A stretch of 64,000 nt of DNA from NCBI GenBank assembly GCA_021647745.1, contig JAKIUB010000001.1, positions 62,001 through 126,000 of the forward strand, in the 5' to 3' direction. Source of the stretch: Paracoccaceae bacterium (GTDB lineage: Bacteria; Pseudomonadota; Alphaproteobacteria; Rhodobacterales; Rhodobacteraceae). The translations under genes and the position numbers were made by a program. Below the pieces are notes generated by a model. The model had not been told where the DNA came from and ran no database searches. It was given only the letters and a program-made list of their open reading frames with translations. Positions 8,554-16,294 of the stretch are shown here, piece by piece (within the stretch, counting starts at the first letter, position 1; each line of letters starts with the position of its first letter).

Positions 8554-9165
8554 ATGAAAACCGTAAATGAATTAGCCGAAGAAATCATCCGCCGCGAGGG
8601 TGGCTATGTGAACGACCCCGACGATCCGGGAGGGGCAACCAACTTTGGCGTGACCATCGGCACTATGAAGCGCCTCGGCCTCGATCTGGATGGTGATGGC
8701 CAGATTACGCCAAAGGATGTGCGTATTCTCTCAAAGGAGAGGGCGGCGAATATCTTCATCAAGCAGTATTATGAGCGCCCGCGTATCAACTTGCTGCCAG
8801 CGCCGCTTCAGCCGTCGGTTATGGATATGTATGTGAATGCCGGTGGTAATGCCGTGAAAATCCTCCAGCGGCTATTGCGGGAATTTGACGAGCCAGTCAC
8901 GGTGGATGGTGCGCTCGGCCCGCAGTCTGCCGGTGCGACCAAGCGGGCTATGGCGAAAGCGCCCGATTTATTTGTCGATGCTTACGGCATCGCGCGCCGG
9001 AATTACTATTATCGGTTGGGCGATAAGCGCCCGAGCTTGCGCAAATTTGCCCGAAGGCGGGATGGCGGAAAAGGTGGTTGGATTAAGCGCGCGGAGGAAT
9101 TCATTTCTTCGCGCTTTCATTTCAGCAAAGCTGAACATACCGCGAGGGTGCGCGCATGGGCTTGA
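8554..9165 (+). CDS. Phage endolysin, GH108-type N-acetylmuramidase
   Basis: 203 residues, behind an AAAGGA ribosome site. The N-terminal domain carries the GH108 signature E-G-G-Y-V-N-D-P-D-D-P-G-G-A-T-N-F-G-V-T (residues 15-34); the Glu is the expected catalytic residue. The second half (about residues 95-180, from P-V-T-V-D-G-A-L-G-P) matches the peptidoglycan-binding domain usually paired with it. It cleaves cell wall glycan to release phage. There is no signal peptide, so it depends on a holin. It overlaps the downstream holin by 10 bases. Confidence 0.92.
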   Translation: MKTVNELAEEIIRREGGYVNDPDDPGGATNFGVTIGTMKRLGLDLDGDGQITPKDVRILSKERAANIFIKQYYERPRINLLPAPLQPSVMDMYVNAGGNAVKILQRLLREFDEPVTVDGALGPQSAGATKRAMAKAPDLFVDAYGIARRNYYYRLGDKRPSLRKFARRRDGGKGGWIKRAEEFISSRFHFSKAEHTARVRAWA

Positions 9166-9704
9166 TGAGAGCCATTTTCGGCGGGTTCTTTGGTGGCAAT
9201 CGCAACGTGATCGTTGAGACCGCAGAGGCATTCCGCCCCAATGCCGAGCGCAGCGCCCAGCGGGCCACTGATTACGCTATGGGCGCGCAGGGCCAGTTTG
9301 CCGCCGAGTTTGCCGCCCCTGCGACGCTGGGCTGGTTTAGCGCGCTGGTGAATGGCCTGAACCGCCTCCCGCGCCCGATGATGGCCTATGGCACCATCGG
9401 CTTGTTTGTTTTCGCCATGTATGACCCCGTAGGCTTTGCAGAGCGCATGGTGGGCCTTGCCGCAGTGCCGGACCAACTTTGGTGGCTGCTCGGCGCAATC
9501 GTATCGTTTTACTTTGGCGCGCGCGAGATGAGCTATAGACGATCCGCAACTGCCAGCCCGCAGGCTGTGCGTGAGATCGTACAAAACATAGAGGAAATCC
9601 GCAGTCTGCGTCCCGAGAGCATGCCGGTGGCCGCTGACGATACTGAGCTGGAAGCAGGGCAGGGCACAAATGCAGCGCTGAAGGCTTGGAAGTCGGGCCA
9701 GTAA
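9156..9704 (+). CDS. Holin of the 3-TM type
   Basis: 182 residues; the ATG lies inside the last codons of the endolysin. A glycine-rich N-terminus is followed by an amphipathic segment, a hydrophobic helix around residues 78-95 and another around 105-122, and a hydrophilic C-terminal tail from about 125. The sequence R-P-M-M-A-Y-G-T-I-G-L-F, then W-W-L-L-G-A-I-V-S-F-Y-F-G-A-R, resembles holins found with GH108 endolysins in alphaproteobacterial phages and gene transfer agents. It would open the inner membrane for the endolysin. Confidence 0.75.
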   Translation: MGLMRAIFGGFFGGNRNVIVETAEAFRPNAERSAQRATDYAMGAQGQFAAEFAAPATLGWFSALVNGLNRLPRPMMAYGTIGLFVFAMYDPVGFAERMVGLAAVPDQLWWLLGAIVSFYFGAREMSYRRSATASPQAVREIVQNIEEIRSLRPESMPVAADDTELEAGQGTNAALKAWKSGQ

Positions 9705-9843
9705 GGCCTCCTTAAGGCAAGGGCAGGGCTGCTCTAACAGCCCCACCACGCGGCCAAATTTAACTGAAGCCGCGCCGACCAAAGTGAAGAATCGATCGCC
9801 TGCACCCACGCGTGGGTTGCGCGACTAAACACGGATTCTTAAA

Positions 9844-10654
9844 ATGAAACAAGTGCGCGCTGCTGCACCTGTCGCCCCTTGGCTGGGTGGCAAATCAAAA
9901 CTGCATCGTAAGATCATCGAGAAGATCGACGCGATCCCTCACAAAGCCTATGTGGAGCCGTTTGTCGGCATGGGGGGGCGTATTTCTACGCCGCCACTTC
10001 CAGCCCCGGCTCGAAGTGGCCAATGATCTCAATGGCGAGATCATCAATCTGTTTCGTATCCTTCAGCGGCATTATCCGCAGCTGATAGAGATGATGCGCT
10101 TTCAGATCACCTCACGCCGCGAGTTTGAGCGCCTGCGTGACCAACCCCCACAATACCTCACAGACCTAGAGCGCGCAGCGCGTTTTCTTTACCTCCAGCG
10201 CCTGGCATTCGGCGGGCAGGTAAAGGGCGTGTTTGGCGTAGCCCCCACGAGCGGCCCACGCTTTAGCTTGTCGCGCATGGGGCCAATTCTTGACGCGGCT
10301 CACGAGCGCCTTGAGGGCGTTGTGTTCGAGAGTTTGGATTGGGCCGAGCTGATCCCGCGCTATGATACGCCTGAAACCTTGTTCTATCTTGATCCACCTT
10401 ATTGGGGCGGGGAAAATGACTATGGCAAACTCATGTTCGAGCGCGGCGATTTTCAACGGATGGCGGATATTTTGCGAGGGATTGAGGGCCGATTTATTCT
10501 ATCGATTAATGACGTGCCTGAAATCCGCGAGATATTCGCAGGCTTTCACTTTGATGAAGCCCGCCTCAAATACACTGCGTCTGCCGGTGCGGCCACCGAT
10601 GCGAGCGAGCTGATCATCACCGATAGCGCGCCGCCCGTCGACCTGTTTGCATGA
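9844..10654 (+). pseudogene. dam: D12-class adenine-N6 DNA methyltransferase, frame broken at a G7 run
   Basis: The N-terminal piece (from ATG 9844) contains motif I, A-P-W-L-G-G-K-S-K-L, and ends F-V-G-M-G-G; the rest, including catalytic D-P-P-Y (near base 10390) and the C-terminus, is in the +1 frame. The two join exactly at seven consecutive G (9972-9978); with six G the protein would read straight through as G-M-G-G-V-F-L-R-R-H, giving about 269 residues, normal for the family. As written the product stops at base 10026. This could be a sequencing error, a true mutation or a phase-variable switch. Expected role: methylation of adenine in phage or host DNA. Confidence 0.82.
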
Positions 10655-10751
10655 GCAATCATGTGACAAAAAACCACCTAAATGAGCAATCTCTGAGGCG
10701 TTCCCATGTGGGCGGCTCAGAGCTATGTGTGGTGTAGAAAAGGGGATTTTC

Positions 10752-10949
10752 ATGGCTAGATTTGCGAAAGATTACATTAAAGTAGCCCCTGGCAAGATGA
10801 TCGAAATCGCTGAGGGCATCGGGGCCGAAAATAGCGAGGATTTCAACCTTTACCTAGAGCCTTGCGGCTGGGTCGCGGGCTTCGTTGAATCCTACGGTCC
10901 AGAAAAAGGCTATTACTTGCGCAAAGGCCTTGTAGAAATGAGTGGCTGA
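10752..10949 (+). CDS. Small hypothetical phage protein
   Basis: 65 residues from ATG 10752, which follows AGGGGA 6 bases upstream; an in-frame ATG at 10725 lacks a clear ribosome site. Acidic, with no membrane segment and no recognised domain. Codon use looks like the phage genes, and it is the last convincing phage-like ORF. Upstream lie two copies of a 10-base direct repeat (10651 and 10682) and a short inverted repeat (10691-10697 with 10716-10722) that may carry its promoter. Confidence 0.5.
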   Translation: MARFAKDYIKVAPGKMIEIAEGIGAENSEDFNLYLEPCGWVAGFVESYGPEKGYYLRKGLVEMSG

Positions 10950-11087
10950 GGTTGAGATGGGCGGAAACCGGACCTTCGCTGCGCTCGGGTCCAAGGTCGG
11001 ATTCTGGCGACATCGCCTCTATCGGTGACGTTTCTTAGTCTATGCTTCAAAGTTGGATGATGAGACCAGTCGCTATGGGCATCTTTC

Positions 11088-11396
11088 TCAGCTTCGTTCA
11101 ACCAGATCGATCAGCCGTAAGTAACGATAATCTGGCTGCGCCTCAGTGAAAAGCTTTGCACCAGGCACGGACCTCAGAACATGTGCGACTTGTCCACGCT
11201 GATGGGCAAGTAGAGCTTTGGGGTCTTGTTGAGCCATTTCGATTATTGATGCCCGCCATGCCCTGGGATCGTCAGCACGTTCCGCCCACGCCTCCATGGT
11301 CTGCCACAGATGTGCATGGTTAGCATAGGCGCGCTGCCGAGCTGGCCCTTGATGCCCCGCTTCGCGATATTCTTGCGCGGATAGATGTGGTGGATA
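11088..11396 (-). pseudogene. Truncated coding remnant, unknown family
   Basis: Minus-strand frame open from about 11396 to a stop at 11088, giving about 100 residues with normal codon use (Q-R-A-Y-A-N-H-A-H-L-W-Q-T-M-E-A-W-A-E-R and so on) but no good start: a stop precedes it and the first ATG (11297) is well inside. It looks like the C-terminus of a longer, lost protein. On the plus strand, 11324-11521 is also open with protein-like composition (P-E-T-A-M-A-L-L-G-S-S) and no start. They overlap, so at most one is original. The surrounding 10950-11680 holds no other gene I can support. Confidence 0.3.
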
Positions 11397-11680
11397 CTAA
11401 CAGCCCAGAAACCGCCATGGCGCTACTCGGCAGCTCTGATGCGCCTGCCATTACCGCCTCGACCTTGTTTTCCACGTATGCCGACCCTAGAGCCTTGCGG
11501 CTGGGTTGCTGGCTGTATTGAATTCCTCGTTTTCAAGATTCAATATTATATATAAGTGCTTATAAAAAGGGAATTTCTGTAAAGATTCTGATAACTATTT
11601 CCAAACTATATTGACCTCATGGGAAACTTTGAAGCGCCGAATTGAAGGTAATTTGGTCGTAACAAAAAAGGGGGAATATT

Positions 11681-12100
11681 ATGAATATCAAAAGAACAAC
11701 TTTGGCTAGCTCACTCTTGCTTGCATTAGCTTTGCAGGCAGTTAGCATTCAACCAGTCGCCGCCGGGGACTCTAGATTTCAAGAGGTAACAAGTTATGAA
11801 AATTTTCTTGATACTTTTATCGGGAAAACGATAACGTCCAGATATTACTCGTTAACTTTGAACGCTGATTATACATTGGATGGATATTTTCGTGGCCAAA
11901 GGATGCGTGGGAAATGGTTGTTTGTTTCCAATGAAGAACTTTGCTTTGATATGGCAACGTCAATTCATTGTGTGACTCCGAGGGTTAAGGCAGGCGATGC
12001 CACAGCTGTTCGCTTCAATCGCCCGGTTGCTTCTCGAAATCCACTATATTTAAGGAACCCGTATCCAAACCTATGGGGGGTGTACGTCGTTACAGGGTAG
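11681..12100 (+). CDS. Exported protein of unknown function
   Basis: 139 residues behind GGGGGA. A clear signal peptide (K-R-T-T then a hydrophobic core to about residue 25, cleavage near V-A-A-G-D). The mature part is about 110 residues, beta-rich, with two cysteines (in E-L-C-F-D and I-H-C-V-T) and the pattern L-T-L-N-A-D-Y-T-L-D-G-Y-F-R-G-Q-R-M-R-G-K-W. That resembles small periplasmic proteins that compare a template with a GKW strand (DUF995-like), but I cannot name a family with confidence. Clearly lower GC than the flanks; followed by a strong terminator. A candidate lysogenic-conversion cargo gene. Confidence 0.65.
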   Translation: MNIKRTTLASSLLLALALQAVSIQPVAAGDSRFQEVTSYENFLDTFIGKTITSRYYSLTLNADYTLDGYFRGQRMRGKWLFVSNEELCFDMATSIHCVTPRVKAGDATAVRFNRPVASRNPLYLRNPYPNLWGVYVVTG

Positions 12101-12125
12101 CGCCGAAACGGGGAAGTTTGACAAA

Positions 12126-12157
12126 AGGCCGGCCAGTGAATATTTACTGGCCGGCCT
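12126..12157 (+). terminator. Rho-independent terminator
   Basis: A perfect 12-base inverted repeat (12126-12137 with 12146-12157) around an 8-base AT-rich loop, followed by an AT-rich tail. It lies 26 bases after the exported protein gene. Confidence 0.85.
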
Positions 12158-12211
12158 ATTTTATTTATTCTGATAAAAGATCTGATAGTAAGGTAACCCC
12201 CCGAGAAGCGT

Positions 12212-12273
12212 GACCTGCGTGCTCTGCCCCCAAATATCCGCCATCAAGCTGGAGGATATTTGGGGCGCAGGTC
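12212..12273. repeat. Long imperfect palindrome
   Basis: Outer arms 12212-12219 and 12266-12273 (8 of 8 pairs), inner arms 12228-12239 and 12254-12265 (12 of 12), an 8-base bulge on the left side and a 14-base loop. No T-run follows on either strand, so it is not a typical terminator. It could be a recombination or operator site, or part of a structured RNA. Confidence 0.6.
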
Positions 12274-12344
12274 AAATCTATTAAACGTTTATTCATATTT
12301 TGTGCATAGCCTAGACGTGTATCAGGTAACAAGTTGGAAAGATA

Positions 12345-12539
12345 ATGAATTCAATACAACACAAAAAGTCACTGGCTGTTTTGGAAGGCGCGATAGTTCA
12401 TTTTATTGTCATTGGCCAGTTTGAAATCGTCGCTGAACTATGTGAGCTACTGTTGGAATGTGATGATATTTTTGCCAAAAATGCAGGAAATCCAATAGAA
12501 TCAAGTTCAACCTCAAAAATGCAATCCGAACGGATATAA
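12345..12539 (+). CDS. Small orphan protein
   Basis: 64 residues from an ATG preceded by GGAAAG. The first 45 residues look helical (L-E-G-A-I-V-H-F-I-V-I-G-Q-F-E-I-V-A-E-L-C-E-L-L-L-E), followed by a Ser/Thr-rich tail. Not recognised. AT-rich, like its neighbours. The convincing ribosome site and helix favour a real gene, but length limits certainty. Confidence 0.4.
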   Translation: MNSIQHKKSLAVLEGAIVHFIVIGQFEIVAELCELLLECDDIFAKNAGNPIESSSTSKMQSERI

Positions 12540-12569
12540 AAACTCAGACTTGAAAAGCTAGAATTTAGC

Positions 12570-12782
12570 GTGATTATGTTTAGTGAAGATTTTATGATTT
12601 ACCTTAAAAAGAGAACGTTGTTGCTAAAAATACAGGGTATTGAGCGCGCCGAAATATACTTTCGAAATCAATCAAAATTTCGCTATTCGGAAGTTTTATC
12701 TGATCTTAAATTTAAGAATATTGCAGCGTTGGTAAGGCTGAATTCCAACGGCGGGTTCCCAAAAGAAAATATTTTTGAGTAA
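12570..12782 (+). CDS. Small orphan ORF, doubtful
   Basis: 70 residues in very AT-rich DNA (M-I-M-F-S-E-D-F-M-I-Y-L-K-K-R). No good ribosome site and no recognised domain. The only support is an open frame in low-GC sequence, where open frames are less common by chance than in GC-rich DNA but still possible. Confidence 0.25.
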   Translation: MIMFSEDFMIYLKKRTLLLKIQGIERAEIYFRNQSKFRYSEVLSDLKFKNIAALVRLNSNGGFPKENIFE

Positions 12783-12870
12783 TTGGTTATATTAATCGGC
12801 AATTGAAAGAATGTTGGCACTGCAAAAAGTGTTGATTTGCATGCAGGAATTTTAACTTGCCGAACTTTTT

Positions 12871-13401
12871 TTAATAACCAGCCCCCCCCCAAAGTATGGA
12901 TGTTTGCAGTGTTAATATCCCATTGGTTTGTTTGCCGCGAAAAGGAATATACCCCAAAGTTAAATCAATTCCATTTTCCAACCTATATGTGAGTGTAGGC
13001 CCGGCGATGTACACCATATCACCAACGGTTGGAATTCCCGCTGATTCGGCGTAACTGACAAGATTTGCATATTCAAAAAGACCGGAAAAGCCACCAATTA
13101 ACAGTTCTGCACCTTCATATTTTTTTATGCGATAATTGACAAACCCTAGCGCATAGGTCGTACGATTACCGTAGCTGTTTGAGTATCCGCCAAATTGAAA
13201 TCCATACTGCAAGCGGTTTTCATCCCCGTATGTAACGGAGATGAATGCCCCGGGATTGAACTCTTTAAATTCTCCCGTCGATTCGATATGATAAGAACCT
13301 ATATTGACCCCCAAACGCCATTGAGGTTCTGCGGATATATCAGTTCCTGAAAGAAAGAGCGCGCTGGCAGTAACTAAGGTTTCTTTTGATATAATACTCA
13401 T
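12871..13401 (-). CDS. Exported beta-rich protein, probably outer membrane associated
   Basis: Start at 13401 (M-S-I-I-S-K-E-T) because GGAG sits 6 bases upstream and the protein then begins with a signal-peptide-like segment; the longer frame to 13434 lacks this. 176 residues with alternating strands rich in Gly, Tyr and Phe (L-Q-Y-G-F-Q-F-G-G-Y-S-N-S-Y-G-N-R-T-T-Y), like a small outer membrane barrel or acyltransferase-like fold. No family named. It faces the prophage from the far side of an AT-rich strip and may be cargo brought by the mobile element. Confidence 0.6.
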   Translation of the reverse strand: MSIISKETLVTASALFLSGTDISAEPQWRLGVNIGSYHIESTGEFKEFNPGAFISVTYGDENRLQYGFQFGGYSNSYGNRTTYALGFVNYRIKKYEGAELLIGGFSGLFEYANLVSYAESAGIPTVGDMVYIAGPTLTYRLENGIDLTLGYIPFRGKQTNGILTLQTSILWGGAGY

Positions 13402-13711
13402 ATTTTCTCCAATACTATTGTGTTTTGAGACCAAAATTCCGTTTTTTTAGGGGCCAGAAAAACGGGTTTTATGAAAATCGAACATTCTGTTTGATGCTTG
13501 TTATTGACAGTCTAATAGTGAAAAATTAGCGAACCTATAATACCACCTTTTCTCGGAAAGCGGTGCTCCACAGACACCGAAGATGTAGGCGCGCGGTTCC
13601 AGGCAACAAATCGATCAAATTTTGGGATCGGCGGCCCATTGCAAAACTTAGAGGCTAATTTCAGCTAGGACTTGAACGTGACTAAGTTCAATTTAGAACA
13701 ACACGCGAACA

Positions 13712-13731
13712 AGAGTGGGTCCAGAGTGGGT
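13712..13731 (+). repeat. Direct repeat near the tRNA-Gly fragment
   Basis: AGAGTGGGT occurs at 13712-13720 and again at 13723-13731, 11 bases apart, with a related GAATGTGGGG just after. One-turn spacing close to a tRNA scar is what arm-type binding sites of a tyrosine integrase can look like; that reading is an inference. Confidence 0.35.
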
Positions 13732-13812
13732 GAATGTGGGGTATTCCTGTCCTCTTGTGACCATTAGTGTCGGTTGTTGAGCTTCCAAAACATCAATAAA
13801 ACCTAGGAATAT

Positions 13813-13861
13813 TGGAGCGGGCGACGAGGTTCGAACTCGCGACAACCAGCTTGGAAAGCTG
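13813..13861 (-). pseudogene. 3' fragment of tRNA-Gly(UCC), candidate attachment-site core
   Basis: Read on the minus strand it gives most of the anticodon arm with loop TTTCCAA (anticodon UCC), a variable loop, a full T arm with TTCGAAC, the 3' acceptor strand CGCCCGC, discriminator and CCA. The D arm and 5' acceptor strand are missing: upstream of the anticodon stem the sequence becomes unrelated AT-rich DNA. A 3'-half duplication of a tRNA is the usual trace left by integration at a tRNA gene. Confidence 0.8.
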
Positions 13862-13988
13862 AATATTTTTTTGCATAACAATATGAATAACAAAATGCAT
13901 AACTTTGCAATCTCATTGTAAATAAAAGTAATAATTACAACATCAAAGCGGCTCCTGTCTTTCATTTATACTCCTACCGCCGGAGCCA

Positions 13989-14939
13989 TTATACGCCATT
14001 ACCTTCCAGATAGCTGCCGATCATAGTCAGTATCCGCTCGTAGATATCAGGGTCTGCGCGCATATTCATATATCGCAGCAGCAAGTGATAGCCGGTGAAA
14101 AACCTGAATATTTCGGGGGCTTCGCCACCTTGCATCAACCCTGAAGTAAACAGGGCGTTTTTATCTTCCAGAAACAGGCCATGCTCCATCGTTTGTGCCG
14201 GTTGTGGATAGCTGGAATGCAGGTAAACCAGAAACCGTGCGCTCTCTCTTGATACCGGCATCCATTTTGTGCCTTCAATATCAATTCCGGTGAGGGTTTC
14301 TGTATCAACTATTATATTTTCAACGCTAAAATCACCATGGGTTGCGGCGGTGATCTGGGTTTTTCCACTGATACCGGCTATTCTCGTGTGTAAATTGGCA
14401 CGCAATACATCAAAAATATATTTTTTATCGGGCCTCATGGCAGGGGGTTTTATCTGCTCGAGGTTGCTTTCCCAGAAGGTTTTTGGAAAAGGGCTGGGCT
14501 TGTGCCGATTGCCGATATAATTCAGGTGCCATTCCCCGCACCGCTCCAGAAGGGTGATGCGCTCTTTGGCGGAGGAAATGACGAGCTGTTCGGCGACCGT
14601 AACACCGGGAGCATAGCTTAAAACGGCAATGCCTTGGGCAGAGAAGACCTCAAGGCACTTATTTACCTGAAAGTGCGGGTCTTTCATATGGAGAGAAGCT
14701 ACTTCCAGCCCGGTTTTAAGGCGCTCCACGATGTCCGGCTTTTCGGGCGGATAGAATTGTTTTAAAATGAACGGTTCGCCGCTGATCCGTGCATGGAAAA
14801 CGGCATTGCGCCAAGTTGCCTTTATCAGTTTTATATCTGTAAACCGCGTTGAAGCATTGGCCATTTTCAGGCCTTCGGTTATTTTGGCGAGTGCTTGCGC
14901 GGGGGTTGGTTTTATCGGGATAAAATCGGCCAAAATCAA
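13989..14939 (-). CDS. Aminoglycoside-phosphotransferase-fold kinase
   Basis: 316 residues from a TTG start with GGAA just before it; an internal ATG at 14864 is the alternative. The APH/choline-kinase catalytic loop H-G-D-F-S-V-E-N is at residues 201-208 and the metal-binding D-I-E-G at 220-223. The N-lobe has a Lys in P-F-I-L-K-Q-F (about residue 60). It probably phosphorylates a small molecule or sugar; substrate unknown. Nothing indicates antibiotic resistance. It is divergent from the DegT aminotransferase gene, with about 140 bases between them, so the two may act in one sugar or surface-polymer pathway. Confidence 0.75.
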   Translation of the reverse strand: MILADFIPIKPTPAQALAKITEGLKMANASTRFTDIKLIKATWRNAVFHARISGEPFILKQFYPPEKPDIVERLKTGLEVASLHMKDPHFQVNKCLEVFSAQGIAVLSYAPGVTVAEQLVISSAKERITLLERCGEWHLNYIGNRHKPSPFPKTFWESNLEQIKPPAMRPDKKYIFDVLRANLHTRIAGISGKTQITAATHGDFSVENIIVDTETLTGIDIEGTKWMPVSRESARFLVYLHSSYPQPAQTMEHGLFLEDKNALFTSGLMQGGEAPEIFRFFTGYHLLLRYMNMRADPDIYERILTMIGSYLEGNGV

Positions 14940-15082
14940 GGTTCCGTTGTATTGGGGCTGCTAAGACAAAATCTGCGTAGTGGCTGAATTTTGCCTAGCG
15001 TAAATCCGGGTCTTTTACGAATCATAAAATTCTTGTATAGTTTTTTTAAATGTTATGTTTAGAAAAACAAAAAGAGATTGAT

Positions 15083-16294
15083 ATGTCGAGCAAACAACAA
15101 AACAAATCTGGCAAGCGCAGCGTATATGATGCCGAGCCTATCCCGCAATCAGCGCGCGTAGTGATTGACGGGCTAATGGAAACGGGTGATTTGTTTCGTT
15201 ATACCGCCAAGGTAGATAACCCCTCGCAAGTGACCTTGCTAGAGCAGGAATTTGCGGCCTTTATGGGAAGCAAATACGCTTTGGCGGTCAATTCGGCTTC
15301 TTCGGCAATATATCTCTCTATGCTGGCCGTAGGCGTTGGGGCTGGCGATCAGGTGCTTATTCCGGCCTGGACATTTGCTGCCGTGCCCTCGGCTGTTGTG
15401 CATGCGGGAGCGCTGCCTGTGCTGGTTGAGGTAGGGGAAAACCTGCGCATTGATATGGCCGATTTCGAGGCCAAACTGACTGGTAACATCAAGGCGGTGG
15501 TGATCTCGCACATGCGAGGCCATACCTCTGATATGGATGCAATCAAAGCGCTGTGCGACGCGCGCGATGTACCGCTGATTGAAGATGCTGCGCACTCATT
15601 GGGCACGCTCTGGAATGGCCAAAAGGTTGGCACCATCGGGGCCGCCGGGTGCTTTAGCTTCCAGAGTTACAAAATGGTCAATGGTGGCGAGGGTGGTATT
15701 TTGCTGACAGATGATGCAGATATTATCGCTAAAGCGGTATTCATGTCCGGCGCTTATGAGCATAACTGGGCCAAGCATGGCCACGAGGATGTGCCGTTTG
15801 AAAAATACCAGAACCTGTTGCCGCTGTTTAATCTGCGCATGAACAACCTTTCGGCGGCGGTCATCCGGCCCCAGATTGATCTGATCGACGAGCGGGTTGC
15901 CAAAGGCTTGGCAAATTACGGATATGTTGCCGAAAAGCTTGGTGCTTCGCCGCTGATATCAGTGCCACCGGCAGATGTCCGGGAGCGCCGCGCGCCGGAT
16001 TCCCTCCAGTTCAACCTCGTCGGTTTTAGCGATGCCCAAGCCATGCGGGTGATGGAGATATCGTCAGCGCGCGGCAACCCCATCAGCATTTTTGGTATGC
16101 AGGGCGATAATGCGCGGGTATTCTGGAACTGGAAGTTTATCGGTAATGTGCCCGAATTACCGATCACGCGCGCCATGCTGAAGCGGGCCTGTGATATTCG
16201 CTTGCCGGTAGGAATGAGCCGCGAAGAGCTGGATGAAACAATTTCCTCCATTCTCGATTGCGTGGCTGAAGCCAGGATGCTGATTGCCTCCTAG
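15083..16294 (+). CDS. DegT/DnrJ/EryC1/StrS-family PLP aminotransferase
   Basis: Start at 15083 (M-S-S-K-Q-Q), 5 bases after AAGAGA; the frame also extends to 15050. 403 residues. Family motifs: N-S-A-S-S-A (70-75), W-T-F-A-A-V (96-101), E-D-A-A-H-S (167-172, with the Asp that binds the PLP ring) and the PLP Lys in S-Y-K-M-V-N-G-G-E-G-G (Lys197). Members transaminate keto-sugars for surface polysaccharides or act on other carbonyls. No sugar biosynthesis cluster is present here, so the substrate cannot be stated. It stands alone, with the response regulator operon beginning about 430 bases downstream. Confidence 0.85.
   Translation: MSSKQQNKSGKRSVYDAEPIPQSARVVIDGLMETGDLFRYTAKVDNPSQVTLLEQEFAAFMGSKYALAVNSASSAIYLSMLAVGVGAGDQVLIPAWTFAAVPSAVVHAGALPVLVEVGENLRIDMADFEAKLTGNIKAVVISHMRGHTSDMDAIKALCDARDVPLIEDAAHSLGTLWNGQKVGTIGAAGCFSFQSYKMVNGGEGGILLTDDADIIAKAVFMSGAYEHNWAKHGHEDVPFEKYQNLLPLFNLRMNNLSAAVIRPQIDLIDERVAKGLANYGYVAEKLGASPLISVPPADVRERRAPDSLQFNLVGFSDAQAMRVMEISSARGNPISIFGMQGDNARVFWNWKFIGNVPELPITRAMLKRACDIRLPVGMSREELDETISSILDCVAEARMLIAS

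Larger units (their letters stand above)
1..10950. mobile_element. Right-hand (late) part of a tailed prophage
   Basis: Tail, lysis and methylase genes lie on the plus strand with start and stop codons mostly overlapping, as in phage late operons. The left end is outside the window. The right boundary is not visible: phage-like coding density ends near 10950, AT-rich accessory DNA follows to about 13.9 kb, and a tRNA-Gly fragment at 13813 could mark an integration site. Head genes, integrase or transposase and repressor are not in view, so the phage type is open. The order tape measure, about 370-aa tail protein, BR0599 protein, two small proteins and J-like hub resembles tail-tip modules of siphophages, including D3112/RcapMu-type transposable phages (recollection, not a search). 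Confidence 0.88.
13402..13988. other. AT-rich intergenic strip with an integration scar
   Basis: No gene supported. A minus-strand open frame at 13693-13965 is AT-driven and passes through the tRNA fragment, so it is not counted. The strip holds a 9-base direct repeat (13712, 13723) and the 3' fragment of a tRNA-Gly gene (13813-13861). Confidence 0.6.

Noticed and set aside
1..10950. Gene transfer agent rather than prophage
   Set aside because: The BR0599 domain and holin type occur in GTAs, but the vWA-bearing tail tip, the endolysin order and the methylase do not fit the conserved GTA cluster.
13693..13965. 90-codon minus-strand ORF
   Set aside because: It is read through the tRNA-Gly fragment and AT-rich spacer and has no protein-like pattern.
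13989..14939. Aminoglycoside resistance kinase
   Set aside because: Only the general APH catalytic loop is present; the rest does not match a known resistance enzyme.
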